Assembly: GCF_016919175.1 (NCBI RefSeq)
Contig: NZ_JAFFPU010000016.1
Span: 66,462-130,461 of the forward strand
Origin: Leptospira ainlahdjerensis
Lineage (GTDB): Bacteria > Spirochaetota > Leptospiria > Leptospirales > Leptospiraceae
Length of the DNA: 64,000 nt
Reading direction: 5' to 3'
A program made the translations under genes and the position numbers. Shown one piece after another: positions 47,708 to 57,424 of the stretch; within the stretch, counting starts at the first letter, position 1, and the number at the start of each line of letters is the position of its first letter. The notes under the pieces are model-generated. The model ran no database searches. It saw only the letters and a list, made by a program, of their open reading frames with translations, and was not told the DNA's origin.

Positions 47708-50700
47708 TTTAGAACGTAATAAAATGCAATTGGAACTAAGAATAATGAAAGCACAACCGAAGCGGCTAACCCGCTAATTACTGTTACAGCCATCGGAGAT
47801 TGAAATTCTGTACCTTCTCCTAATTCAAGCGCTACTGGTAAAAGACCTAAAAGGGTTGTTCCATTATTCATGATAATGGGGCGGAGGACGACTTGCCCAC
47901 TATTGATGATTGCTTCTTTCAGACTCATATTTTCTTTTTCTAATATTTCCACATATTCGTAAAAAAGAGCGGCATTATCAACTACGATCCCTACTAACAG
48001 GATGATTCCCGTAAACGTACTTATGTTGAAGCTATGACCGGTAATCATAAGAGCCGGAATTATACCGATTAAAATCAATGGAATCGTGCAGAGCATGATC
48101 GCGGGAATTATCAGTGACTCGAATTGTGCAGCTAATAGCATGTAAATCAAAATAACTGCAAGGAGAAATGCAAAAAGGAGCTCCTTCATTGACTCATCTA
48201 TATTTTCCTTTTCTCCTCCGAAGTGAACTTTATAACCAGCTGGCAGATTTATCTTTTTTATATAATCTTCAATTTCGGATAAAACTTGCGACTGTTTAAC
48301 TCCTTCTATATTTGCTGTTATACGATTTACCCGGCTTTGACCAATTCTTAAAATGGAAGAGTATCCTTTTCCTTCACGAATTTCAGCGGCCTGCATTAAT
48401 GGAATTGCATCTCCAGATGGCGTCCTGATAATGATTCTGGATATATCGTCTCGATACTTCCGGTCTATTTGGCGATAGCGTAATCGAACGTCGAACTCTT
48501 CATCGTTAATTCTAAGTCTTGTCGCTACGTTTCCGCGTAGCGCAGATTTTAAGACGCCTGCTAAATAGGAATGTGTTAGTCCGTAGACGGACATTTTCTC
48601 TTCATCAAAATGAATTTGAAATTCTCTACTTTCTTCTTCCAGTGTACCTTTGGAATCCGTAACTCCTTTTATCTTTGAAATTTCCTTGCGAATGTTTTCG
48701 CCGATGTATGCTAAGGTTGGTAAATCATTCCCTTCTACTTCGAGTGTTATTGCTCTTGCATCGGGAGAGAGTATTTTTGACAACATGTCTTCTTCAGGCT
48801 GAAAATTGATCGTTATATTTGGGCCGTATTCTATTTTTTCTCTGAATCTTTGAATGAATTCTCTTGTTTTTTCCGATCTCTCTGTGGATAAGACGACTCG
48901 GATGCGTGCTTGATGCGTGCCTACCTCTCCACCTGACCGAGAGAGAATTTGCTCTTCGTCGTAACCTACGTTTCCAATTACGTGTTTGATATCTTTCTCT
49001 TTTAAGAGTTCGAATTCTATTTCTTCAACCAGGGCTGCGGTCGATTTTAAAGAGGAACCCTTTGTATTCAAAATTTCAATAATGAATTCTCCAGTATCAA
49101 CCTTGGGAATAAATTCTTTGTCTACTGAAGGGAGAATTGCCAATACAACGATAAAGCAGACTGCTATCCTAAAGAAAAAGGTTTTTGGATTCCCCAGCCA
49201 GTATGAAAGCTTGATAACGAAGTTCTTATCTAAGCTATCTTCCCAAATCGTGATCTTTCGAAACAATTTCCATTGATCAAATTTTCGGGACCAAACGGAA
49301 TTACCTCGAATTGCAGATAACATTGGAATTAAAGTTAGCGAAACCATTAAGCTTACTAACAAAGAGAAGGTAATAGTTAACGCCATCTCACCAAAGACGA
49401 CACCAATGATTCCCTTGAGGAAAATAATTGGTAGAAAAATTATGATAGTGGTCAAAACGGCTGACGTAATTGAGCCGGCAACTTCATTTGCTCCTATCAG
49501 AGAGGCATCTTTAATCGAAAGTCCATTTCTCACATGTCTTTCTATTGCCGCTAAAACTACGTTTCCTGAATCGAATAGCATTCCGATTCCGAGAGATAAA
49601 CCTCCTAAGGTCATAACATTTAGGGTTAAGTCTTTTACATACATCAAAAGAAAAGTGGTGATTATGGAAATAGGCAAAACGGTAAGTAGTATGATAGGAC
49701 TTTCTAAATTTCTAAGAATTAATATCAGAGATAAAAAAGCTAAAATTCCTCCGGAGATTAATTCGCCGGTGATGTTGTCGATGGATTGTTTTACAAATCT
49801 TGATTCATCGTAAACGATATCAGACTTAATGATTCCCTCATATTGTTTTTTTATTCTATTTAATTCTGTGCGAACTGCATCCGATACTGCGACGGTGTTT
49901 TTTCCAGATTCTTTATAGATGGAGATGATCACGCATTCTTCCCCATTGTATCGTGCAAGTCCCTTCCGTTCCTTATACCCTTCGCTTACTTTCGAAATGT
50001 TCCCTAACTGTACGGGAATATTCTTATCGTTCTTTGATATATTAGTTTTTTGTATTTCTCTGAAATCATGATACTCACCCATCGTTCTGATAAGAACATC
50101 TTTGGAGCCTTCTTCAATATGTCCCGCAGGATAATTAATATTAGAACTTTCAACGGATTCTTGAATGTCTCTCATTGATAATTGATGAGCGAACATTGCA
50201 CCCGGATCTACTTCGATTAGAATTTCTTTTTTGAAGCCACCTGATATTTGTGCGAGCGCTACTCCATCTACTCTGTCCAAATAGCCTTTTATTTCCCTTT
50301 TAATAAACCCACGTAACTCATGGATTTTAGCCTTTTCGACTGGGAAGAAAACGATTTCTTGTATAGCTGATTGACTCGGATCGAATTTAGTAACAATGGG
50401 CTTCCCTGCGTCCTCCGGAAGAATTCCCCTGATTAAATCTACCTTTTCTCTCACTTCCATCGCGGCGAAATCTATCTTAGTCCCCCAGCCAAACTGAAGT
50501 GTTACGAAAGAGACCCCTTCTAATGACTCGGATGAAATTTTATCTATTCCCTTTACGGTCCCTACTGCTTCCGTCAAAGGTTTGGTAATTAAGTTTTCAA
50601 CTTCTTCCGGTGCTGCATTTTGGAAATTGGTAATCACAGTCAATCTTGGAAATTCCATGTCCGGTAGAAGGTTTACTTCTAAATCCCCCAAAGAAATCGA

Positions 50701-50778
50701 ACCCAACAATATTAGAAGTAGGTAGAACATGGCCGTTGTAACGGGCCTTTCTATAGCGAACCTTTGAAGATATTTCAC
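47665..50778 (-). CDS. RND-family efflux permease, proton-driven
   Basis: A 1037-residue HAE-type RND permease. It has the N-terminal PVTTAMFYLLLILLGSISL helix, ALxxL-like porter loops, a TM4 GIGMLFDSGNVVLAAIER in which Asp403 keeps one proton-relay acid, and the C-terminal GLLPVALELGEGTEFQSPM motif. This subunit should supply the energy. It starts with GTG at 50778, three bases after the adaptor stop, and its end overlaps the degenerate partner. Codon use is AT-rich as in the rest of the operon. Confidence 0.93.
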   Translation of the reverse strand: MKYLQRFAIERPVTTAMFYLLLILLGSISLGDLEVNLLPDMEFPRLTVITNFQNAAPEEVENLITKPLTEAVGTVKGIDKISSESLEGVSFVTLQFGWGTKIDFAAMEVREKVDLIRGILPEDAGKPIVTKFDPSQSAIQEIVFFPVEKAKIHELRGFIKREIKGYLDRVDGVALAQISGGFKKEILIEVDPGAMFAHQLSMRDIQESVESSNINYPAGHIEEGSKDVLIRTMGEYHDFREIQKTNISKNDKNIPVQLGNISKVSEGYKERKGLARYNGEECVIISIYKESGKNTVAVSDAVRTELNRIKKQYEGIIKSDIVYDESRFVKQSIDNITGELISGGILAFLSLILILRNLESPIILLTVLPISIITTFLLMYVKDLTLNVMTLGGLSLGIGMLFDSGNVVLAAIERHVRNGLSIKDASLIGANEVAGSITSAVLTTIIIFLPIIFLKGIIGVVFGEMALTITFSLLVSLMVSLTLIPMLSAIRGNSVWSRKFDQWKLFRKITIWEDSLDKNFVIKLSYWLGNPKTFFFRIAVCFIVVLAILPSVDKEFIPKVDTGEFIIEILNTKGSSLKSTAALVEEIEFELLKEKDIKHVIGNVGYDEEQILSRSGGEVGTHQARIRVVLSTERSEKTREFIQRFREKIEYGPNITINFQPEEDMLSKILSPDARAITLEVEGNDLPTLAYIGENIRKEISKIKGVTDSKGTLEEESREFQIHFDEEKMSVYGLTHSYLAGVLKSALRGNVATRLRINDEEFDVRLRYRQIDRKYRDDISRIIIRTPSGDAIPLMQAAEIREGKGYSSILRIGQSRVNRITANIEGVKQSQVLSEIEDYIKKINLPAGYKVHFGGEKENIDESMKELLFAFLLAVILIYMLLAAQFESLIIPAIMLCTIPLILIGIIPALMITGHSFNISTFTGIILLVGIVVDNAALFYEYVEILEKENMSLKEAIINSGQVVLRPIIMNNGTTLLGLLPVALELGEGTEFQSPMAVTVISGLAASVVLSLFLVPIAFYYVLKWQRERSPKKHLIS

Positions 50779-50781
50779 TGC

Positions 50782-52287
50782 TTATTGTAGGCCGGTTTCT
50801 AATTGAGGTCGTATTTTCATGCCATCTTTGAGTTGTGTCAATTTTTCAACGGCAACAATCATACCAGGTTCTAATCCTTCTAAGATTTCTGTTTTGTCTT
50901 CGTATTGTTTTCCAGTTTTCACCTTTACTCTAAAAGCAACACCGTTGTTTAGAGTAAAAACCCATGCAGTATCATTCTCCTTAGCTGCAAGCGCTTCGGT
51001 GGGAACCAGGATTACGAATCTCGAATCTCCTGTGAAAATATTACCTCTTAAAAACATCCCGGGTGTTAATAACCTTTCGTCGTTTTTAATTAGGGCTTTG
51101 ATTTCCATTGTATGGGTTTTGGGATCGACAATCGGATTTATAATTCCGACATTCCCGGAAAATTTTTTATCGGGGTAAACATCTGCAGTAAATTCAATTG
51201 CCATATCTTTGTGTATCGAGATCATATCGTTTTCGCGTACGTTGAATTTAGCGTAGACTTTGCTTATGTTAACCAAAACCATAATAGCTTGATCAGGACT
51301 GTTTACGGCGCCAGGGTTTACATACTCGCCGATGTGTTTGTTTATATAGGCAACTACGCCGTTTGATGGCGATCGGATTGTCGCGGCTCGAATCAACTCT
51401 TCCGTTGATTCGAGTGCCGCTCTCGCTGAATCAACTTGGGACTTTGCCACTTCAACTTCCGCTTTTTCAATAAGAGTGTTGATATGAGCAAACGCCTTAA
51501 TCTTTTCCTTCGGATCCTCGGGGACTGTGATTCCCTTAGCAGTAAGGTCTTCCGGTCGAAAGCCGACCAACCCCATTTCCAAATCCTTTTGGCTAATTCT
51601 GAATTTAGCTTCAGAAGCGATCAGTGCAGTTTGTGCACTTTCGATTTCTTCTTTGCTGATTCCTCCGGCTTGATAAAGAGTCTGTTTTCCTGAAAAAGTT
51701 GCCTTCATTTTGGACAATTCAGCGCGCGTTTCTTTTAATTGAGTTTTTCTTTTCTCAATATCTAACATTCTGATTTCGATTGCATCCTTTGCTTTCAGAT
51801 ATTTTTCTTCACTTAGCCGAAGTCCTGAAATCGCACTTTGGAGAGCAGAAAGATTTTTTCGTTTTTCTAATTCCAGCTGTAGTGTGTCGATTCGAAGTAG
51901 GATCTCTCCTTTTTGGACTTTTCCCCCTTCTTTAACAAGTATTTCTAATATATTCCCTGCCGTTTTCGAAACGATATCAACCTTGTCGAGGAAATCAATT
52001 GTACCTAAGGTTTGAATTGATGGATTTATTTTTTCTGGATGGACCGAAATTGCACGAACAATAACCGAATCCATATCGATAGATTGGGTTTTCCCTTTAT
52101 TTTTGAACCAATTGAGAATTGTGGTAAATGAAGACTCTTTATTCTTTTCCTTGAGTATTCCCTTTTGATCTGGAGAAATTATTGTCCGATAAAATAAAAT
52201 GAGTCCAATTATGATAAGACCCGTCCTTACATACTTATTTTTAAATAAGTCGTAGATTTTTTTACGAATAAAATTGATTACATCCAT
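50782..52287 (-). CDS. RND periplasmic adaptor (membrane fusion protein)
   Basis: A 501-residue MFP/HlyD-type adaptor. An N-terminal membrane helix (YVRTGLIIIGLILFYRTII) anchors it. VDIVSKTAGNILEILVKEGG with GEILLRID is the biotinyl-lipoyl half, a long helical hairpin (about residues 150-300) should touch TolC, and IRSPSNGVVAYINKHIGEYV is the second lipoyl half. The beta-barrel and membrane-proximal parts follow. It links the two RND permeases to the TolC protein of the same operon. Confidence 0.92.
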   Translation of the reverse strand: MDVINFIRKKIYDLFKNKYVRTGLIIIGLILFYRTIISPDQKGILKEKNKESSFTTILNWFKNKGKTQSIDMDSVIVRAISVHPEKINPSIQTLGTIDFLDKVDIVSKTAGNILEILVKEGGKVQKGEILLRIDTLQLELEKRKNLSALQSAISGLRLSEEKYLKAKDAIEIRMLDIEKRKTQLKETRAELSKMKATFSGKQTLYQAGGISKEEIESAQTALIASEAKFRISQKDLEMGLVGFRPEDLTAKGITVPEDPKEKIKAFAHINTLIEKAEVEVAKSQVDSARAALESTEELIRAATIRSPSNGVVAYINKHIGEYVNPGAVNSPDQAIMVLVNISKVYAKFNVRENDMISIHKDMAIEFTADVYPDKKFSGNVGIINPIVDPKTHTMEIKALIKNDERLLTPGMFLRGNIFTGDSRFVILVPTEALAAKENDTAWVFTLNNGVAFRVKVKTGKQYEDKTEILEGLEPGMIVAVEKLTQLKDGMKIRPQLETGLQ

Positions 52288-52294
52288 AACTTTT

Positions 52295-52930
52295 TTAATC
52301 CCTTCCGATTTCGATTTCTATTAATCGACTAGATTCTGAGCTTTCCTCGGAAAGAATTTTTGCCCTGTTAAAATACTGTTCCGCCATTTTATCCCTTTTC
52401 GCCTTTTTAAAGATTTTGCCTAATCTTAGATAAACTAAGGCTAACTTTGAAGATTCCGCACTTGCTTGATTATACAAAGAGAGAGCGTCTTCTATTTTTC
52501 CCTCCGATTCTAAGATGGTTCCCAAAGTATATTCTACTTCCCATCGACTAGGAATGTCCTTAATAACCGAATATAAACGTTCTTTCGCATCCTGCCTATA
52601 TTCGATCTTTAAACTTTCGATTTTGGATCGCCAATATTGGGCAGTAGCATTACATCGATCTTCCTTGGAGGCATCATTAAACTTTTCCAAGGCTTGATCA
52701 AAATCTTTTTTGAAATAATGTATCTTACCAAGCATAATCAATGTCGAAACTGAATTCGGTTCAATTTCCAATATTTGGCTGTATAATGAGAGAGCTTCAT
52801 TTAGGTCTTTGCGTATATAAGCAGCTGAGGCATCTTTATTTAAGGACTCTAATCTTTCCTTTGATTTTCCACAAGATAAGCACGTTAAAACTATGAGTAT
52901 CAGTAATCTATATGTATTCCTTGTTTTCAT
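52295..52930 (-). CDS. TPR-repeat lipoprotein
   Basis: A 211-residue lipoprotein with signal LLILIVLTCLSC and lipid-bearing Cys20. It has four to five TPR units, for example AAYIRKDLNEALSLYSQILEI, TLIMLGKIHYFKKDFDQALEKF, YTLGTILESEGKIEDALSLY and VYLRLGKIFKKAKRDKMAEQY. It may be an assembly or scaffold factor for the surface protein or the pump. Eight bases after the preceding lipoprotein and seven before the adaptor gene. Confidence 0.8.
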   Translation of the reverse strand: MKTRNTYRLLILIVLTCLSCGKSKERLESLNKDASAAYIRKDLNEALSLYSQILEIEPNSVSTLIMLGKIHYFKKDFDQALEKFNDASKEDRCNATAQYWRSKIESLKIEYRQDAKERLYSVIKDIPSRWEVEYTLGTILESEGKIEDALSLYNQASAESSKLALVYLRLGKIFKKAKRDKMAEQYFNRAKILSEESSESSRLIEIEIGRD

Positions 52931-52938
52931 TGACCGCT

Positions 52939-53760
52939 CTATTTATTCTTTAGGACTTCGGATAATTTTCCGGCAATTTTTTGACAAACGTCTTTCAGCA
53001 AATTTGCCTCGGTTAAACTTCTTCCATTTACCGTGTAAGCGATTCCACCTTTAAGCGTTCCCGTTGAATCATAGATTTTTAAGAAGACCAATGAGTTTGA
53101 ATCTTCTTCTAATAGTGTCCCCGAATCGTTATTGCCTACAGCTCCCTGTATGAAATATTGGATTTTGTGTTTTTCGGACACTATAATTATATCTTCGCTT
53201 GAAAGGAAATCATCTTCACTCGAATTCTTCTTTGAGTCGGAAAACCCTACTACTGAGCCCTTTTCCAAAACGTTCCTCAAATTTTCGGGAAGAAGCTCCC
53301 GTAAATTCGTGGAATTCTCTTCCGTGATCGGCTTTTGAATATCTTGATTTTCCGTAACTGGCGGCTTATCTACGTTGTTGTCCTTTGAAGGTGTAGGTAA
53401 AGGAATCGGCTGAAGTTTATCTTTCTTTCCGTTTTGAATTTCCTTTAGATTATAACCCTCGTCAATAAGTTGTAATTGCAGCATATCTTTGAAGTTATCA
53501 ATTAAATAAGGAGCAAATCTTGCATCCCTACTAGCTATTTTGCCGATAGCAATCGACGATTTACCTTGAGTCTTCATAATGGCAACATGATAGCTTCCTG
53601 AAGATTTAAAAAATTTAAGAATTCCGCAAGAAACGGTACTCCAAAGAATAGATGAAAGGATTAATGCACGTATAATCAATTTAACCAGATTTTTACGAAC
53701 ATTCTCTATCCAGCTTGAGGATAAATTAAATAATTTTAAAGTATTGAACGATGTTTTCAT
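52939..53760 (-). CDS. lipoprotein of unknown function
   Basis: A 273-residue lipoprotein with an unusually long n-region before the hydrophobic core; the lipobox is STVSCGIL (Cys45). Two conserved-looking alpha/beta segments (YHVAIMKTQGKSSIAIGKIA, then KIQYFIQGAVGNNDSG and LVFLKIYDSTGTLKGGIAY) flank a Pro/Asn/Glu-rich linker (residues 113-150). The pattern recalls CsgG- or LpoB-like lipoproteins that gauge outer-membrane assembly, but the resemblance is loose. The ATG at 53760 has AGAGG upstream. It lies 15 bases after the Ig-like lipoprotein gene. Confidence 0.65.
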   Translation of the reverse strand: MKTSFNTLKLFNLSSSWIENVRKNLVKLIIRALILSSILWSTVSCGILKFFKSSGSYHVAIMKTQGKSSIAIGKIASRDARFAPYLIDNFKDMLQLQLIDEGYNLKEIQNGKKDKLQPIPLPTPSKDNNVDKPPVTENQDIQKPITEENSTNLRELLPENLRNVLEKGSVVGFSDSKKNSSEDDFLSSEDIIIVSEKHKIQYFIQGAVGNNDSGTLLEEDSNSLVFLKIYDSTGTLKGGIAYTVNGRSLTEANLLKDVCQKIAGKLSEVLKNK

Positions 53761-53775
53761 GATAACCTCTTTATA

Positions 53776-56700
53776 CTAATTGCTTTCAAAGAAAAAACTG
53801 AAAGGGGAGGATAATGCAGCTCCTCCAGGATTCGTTGCCGATTGGTCTATTTGAATTAGATACAATGGAAAATTGGAACCCGCAATGCCGGTATTAAATA
53901 GCATGTCGAATCCGCAACCTGGGCTTCTATCAGTCATTGAAATCGTAAGTACTCGATCGCTATCTGTCCACGTCCAGTTACCGCGAAATACTGAAGAGGC
54001 AGAACTTGGAAGCTGAGAAATACTGGAGATGCTGACAGCATTGATTGTTGTAATCGGATTCATCGGCTGATTGAAAACGATTACAAGGTTGTCTGACGTA
54101 CTGTCTGCTGGGCAGGCTTGTAATCCTGGAGTAAATGTATAGGTAGATGCCTGTAGAATTGGATTCGTATTTTGCCACCAGCAGCCGCTGTTTAGGGCAA
54201 AACTCGTACAGTTTGGTTGGTTTTGGAGCCCGATCGCTAATACTTGCGGCGAATTGTTTTCCGTTTTGAACGTTAGCGAAAATGGATTCTGTAGATTGTT
54301 GCCGGCAAGGTCCTTTGCGGATGTTGAAATGTTAAGATTAAAATTCTGATTATTATTCAACGGGAGAATTGGCGTTAGAATCATATCGCTACCTACAAAA
54401 GAAATCGCAAAATTCCCAGACGGTGAAGTTGAGAATGCATTTTGAGTAGAGTTTGGATCCATCGTCTCATTGAAGTGTACTATAATCGGAGAACCGACGC
54501 ACACGTTTGGAGTGAAAGTTCCATTTTGCAAATTTAATAAATCGTTAGTAGGTGCTCCACAGTTATCCCCGTCCCCGTCAACTTCAAAATCGATACCTGT
54601 AACGATAGGCTGTGCGGAGTCCAACGCTCCGACTACAAACGTTGCGTTTACTTGATTGCGTAGGCCTTTTCCTGAAGTATTCGTTATCGAAGTCGGCAAA
54701 GAAATATTAAATCTCCGGCCGTATTGAAACGCAAGGTCGGGAGTAAATACCATCTGATTTGCCGTCGGAAAAGTAAACTGTCCTGTCACAGCTGGTGAAA
54801 TTGAAAAACCGCTCCGCAGACTCGCAGGATTCATTGGTTCTGAGAATGTTAAAACAATTGGATTAACGGCTGGATTACCGGTACACCCATTATTTACCGT
54901 TGCTGCTAAAATATTATTTATTGCTCCAAGACCAGCTTGGCAATTTGCTAATGTTCCAGCAAATACATCGATTGAGTTTACAGCTGGAAAGCCGCCGACC
55001 GGAGAAGAAAGAAAATATAATACAAAGTTATTCTGTATTTTAATTCCACTCGTATCAGCAGCATTTTGACCAAGACTGATGACATATTGTGTATTGGGGT
55101 TCAAGGATTGCGTTGCGATAAACCTCATCGTCGTCGGTGACACCCAGGAAACCATACCTGAAATATTAGGCGTGATTGAGAACGCTTGCGACGTGACATT
55201 CTGATCCATATTTTTACTAAATATAATTTCAAAGGAAGCGCCTTGACCGGTTCCGACGTTATCGTTACAGACATTAGTTACAAAAGAGGCTGATAAAGAA
55301 TCATCCATTCCCGCATCACAACCTCCCGGTCCTGTGGAGACGTCAGATAAAACGTTTAGAATGCTTGGCGGAGTATTGTTCATAGGTCCACCATTGCCCG
55401 TTGTAAAGAAACTAATAAAATCCGAAACTAGGCTATTGCCAGCAAGGTCTTTTGCGGCTGAAGAAATCGTTAGTCTGTATTGCGTGAAGAGATTCAAGTC
55501 CTGAGAAGGTGTAAAGAGCAACTCAAACGGATTCGGCCAGGAAATAATCCCTCCTACTGACGGCGATAATGAAAAGGCGCTTGTTGTGGAGGTTTGATCC
55601 ATTGCCTCGTTAAATCTTACTCTGAACCTTGATCCGGAAGCAAGGTGGCAAATGTTAGTTGTAAGATTCGGGATTTGCGTTAAACCTAAAAAACCACAAG
55701 CAGGCGCAAGATCCCCTAATAATGGACCCGTTGTGAAGTCTAACTTCGGAGGAAGCAAATCAATTCCGAATGTAAAAGAAAATGAATATGAGGATCCTAT
55801 TGTATTTCCGTCTATGTCCATAGCTGAACCGGGAATACTAATTGTGTAAGTTGTATTTTGCCAATCCTGACTTGGCGTAAAAACCAGGAGGCTAGTATTT
55901 CCGCATGGTCCCGTGCTTCCACAAAGTGCGTTTCCACTTGTTAACCAAGTTTTAGTCCCGAGAATATTTGGTGAGATATTAATGGAGTTTTCGACAGAGG
56001 ACGGAATCATCGATTCGCTAAAGTGGATAAAAATCGGAGTATTTAGAGAGGGGGCTATTGCACCGGAACAAGCCCCGGTCTTGTCTCTGATTCCGTTAAT
56101 CGGATCTAATATGGAGGCTAAGGATCCAGGTGTGCAGCCCGCGCCAATGTTCGTAAAAGCATCCTGCAAAACGACTCGAGGGATTTGAAAGTCTTGGCCT
56201 ACGGTAAAAGAAAAAGAGTGGTTTTGCCCTAATAAATTTCCAGCTAGGTCACTTGCGCTTCCTGAAACCGTAACAGTATAGGTAACGGAGTGTTGCCAAG
56301 GTGTGACAGGTGTAAATATCAATCTACTTGTCGTTCCACAAGGGCCGGTGGTTCCGCAGGAAACGTTTGGACTGGCCACCCAGCTTTTAACTCCATTTAT
56401 ACTTGGCGAAATCGAAATACCTGAATCTGTAGTGGATAGATTCATACTTTCAGAAAAATCTATAAATATAGGAGAACTTTGAAAGCCGGGAACGATTCCT
56501 GTGCAAAAGCCGGTTGCATTCATCAAACCACCTGGAAAAAGAAGCGAAGCCAACGTACCCGGAGAACAACCCGTCGCATTCTGTATAAAACCATCCTGTA
56601 AAGTAACGAACGGTTTTACAATCTCAGTGCCAACTGTAAAACTCGCGGTAACATTATGACTCAACGGATTATCGGAAGTATCTTGCGCCGATTTTGAAAT

Positions 56701-57423
56701 TGTAATGACATAAGTAAGTCCCGTCGTCAAAGAATCCATAGGTGTATAGGTAAGTATCGTATTGTTATTACTCCAAACATAGGAGCCTACTAATTGTGGG
56801 ATAGTTAGAAAGTTCGATTCTACTGAACCGCGGTCCATGGGCTTTGTGAAAGTGACGACAATCGGACTATTGACGCAAACATCCGTATTACTATAAAAGT
56901 TACTAGGAAAATTGACTATTTCCATTAATGGGCTTGTGGGCAAACACCCGGAGCCATTTTTCTTTCCTTTGATTGAAATCACGTCAGGGGGGGTCACATC
57001 GGTGCTAACGGAAAAATCTATACTATAAGGTTTTTCTAGGTCTCTTCCCTCTTGGTCTTCGCAACGATTCGAAAGGTTTGCAAGATAAGTGATTCCCCCC
57101 TGCCATCTTTGAGAGGGGGTGAAGGTAAGAACATTACCGTTGATTTCAAAGAGGCCCGTTAGTCCTGGTTGCATTGCGAAAGCGCCAATACAGCTTTGCT
57201 GATCTATCGGCTTATTAAACGTAATGATTATTTTTTGATCTCTGAGCACGCCCGTTTGTCCCGGTGCAGGAATCGAATACATAACCTTTGGAGCCGCCGG
57301 GTTGTTGTCTAATGGGATCCAGTTTTTAAATTTATTTTCCAGTTTACTACAGGATAATAATACAAGTGAGTAAAGAAATATTGATATTAGCTTGATCAGG
57401 GGTGAGGTTTCTTTTCTGTGCAT
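53776..57423 (-). CDS. giant lipoprotein with about nine Ig-like (Big_5/SbsA) domains
   Basis: A 1215-residue lipoprotein: signal LISIFLYSLVLLSC with lipid-bearing Cys at about residue 25, then tandem domains of 100-140 residues. Each contains an hhFxxxMD-type strand (ITFNKPIDQQS, VTFTKPMDRGS, IDFSESMNLST, HFSESMIPSS and further), a FTPxxxL turn and an AxDxxGN close. Domains 2-9 share an extra Cys pair before that strand. Ig-like repeats of this kind form surface adhesins or structural stalks. The ATG at 57423 lies one base after the TolC stop. It is the probable cargo or partner of the export system. Confidence 0.85.
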   Translation of the reverse strand: MHRKETSPLIKLISIFLYSLVLLSCSKLENKFKNWIPLDNNPAAPKVMYSIPAPGQTGVLRDQKIIITFNKPIDQQSCIGAFAMQPGLTGLFEINGNVLTFTPSQRWQGGITYLANLSNRCEDQEGRDLEKPYSIDFSVSTDVTPPDVISIKGKKNGSGCLPTSPLMEIVNFPSNFYSNTDVCVNSPIVVTFTKPMDRGSVESNFLTIPQLVGSYVWSNNNTILTYTPMDSLTTGLTYVITISKSAQDTSDNPLSHNVTASFTVGTEIVKPFVTLQDGFIQNATGCSPGTLASLLFPGGLMNATGFCTGIVPGFQSSPIFIDFSESMNLSTTDSGISISPSINGVKSWVASPNVSCGTTGPCGTTSRLIFTPVTPWQHSVTYTVTVSGSASDLAGNLLGQNHSFSFTVGQDFQIPRVVLQDAFTNIGAGCTPGSLASILDPINGIRDKTGACSGAIAPSLNTPIFIHFSESMIPSSVENSINISPNILGTKTWLTSGNALCGSTGPCGNTSLLVFTPSQDWQNTTYTISIPGSAMDIDGNTIGSSYSFSFTFGIDLLPPKLDFTTGPLLGDLAPACGFLGLTQIPNLTTNICHLASGSRFRVRFNEAMDQTSTTSAFSLSPSVGGIISWPNPFELLFTPSQDLNLFTQYRLTISSAAKDLAGNSLVSDFISFFTTGNGGPMNNTPPSILNVLSDVSTGPGGCDAGMDDSLSASFVTNVCNDNVGTGQGASFEIIFSKNMDQNVTSQAFSITPNISGMVSWVSPTTMRFIATQSLNPNTQYVISLGQNAADTSGIKIQNNFVLYFLSSPVGGFPAVNSIDVFAGTLANCQAGLGAINNILAATVNNGCTGNPAVNPIVLTFSEPMNPASLRSGFSISPAVTGQFTFPTANQMVFTPDLAFQYGRRFNISLPTSITNTSGKGLRNQVNATFVVGALDSAQPIVTGIDFEVDGDGDNCGAPTNDLLNLQNGTFTPNVCVGSPIIVHFNETMDPNSTQNAFSTSPSGNFAISFVGSDMILTPILPLNNNQNFNLNISTSAKDLAGNNLQNPFSLTFKTENNSPQVLAIGLQNQPNCTSFALNSGCWWQNTNPILQASTYTFTPGLQACPADSTSDNLVIVFNQPMNPITTINAVSISSISQLPSSASSVFRGNWTWTDSDRVLTISMTDRSPGCGFDMLFNTGIAGSNFPLYLIQIDQSATNPGGAALSSPFSFFFESN

Positions 57424-57424
57424 C

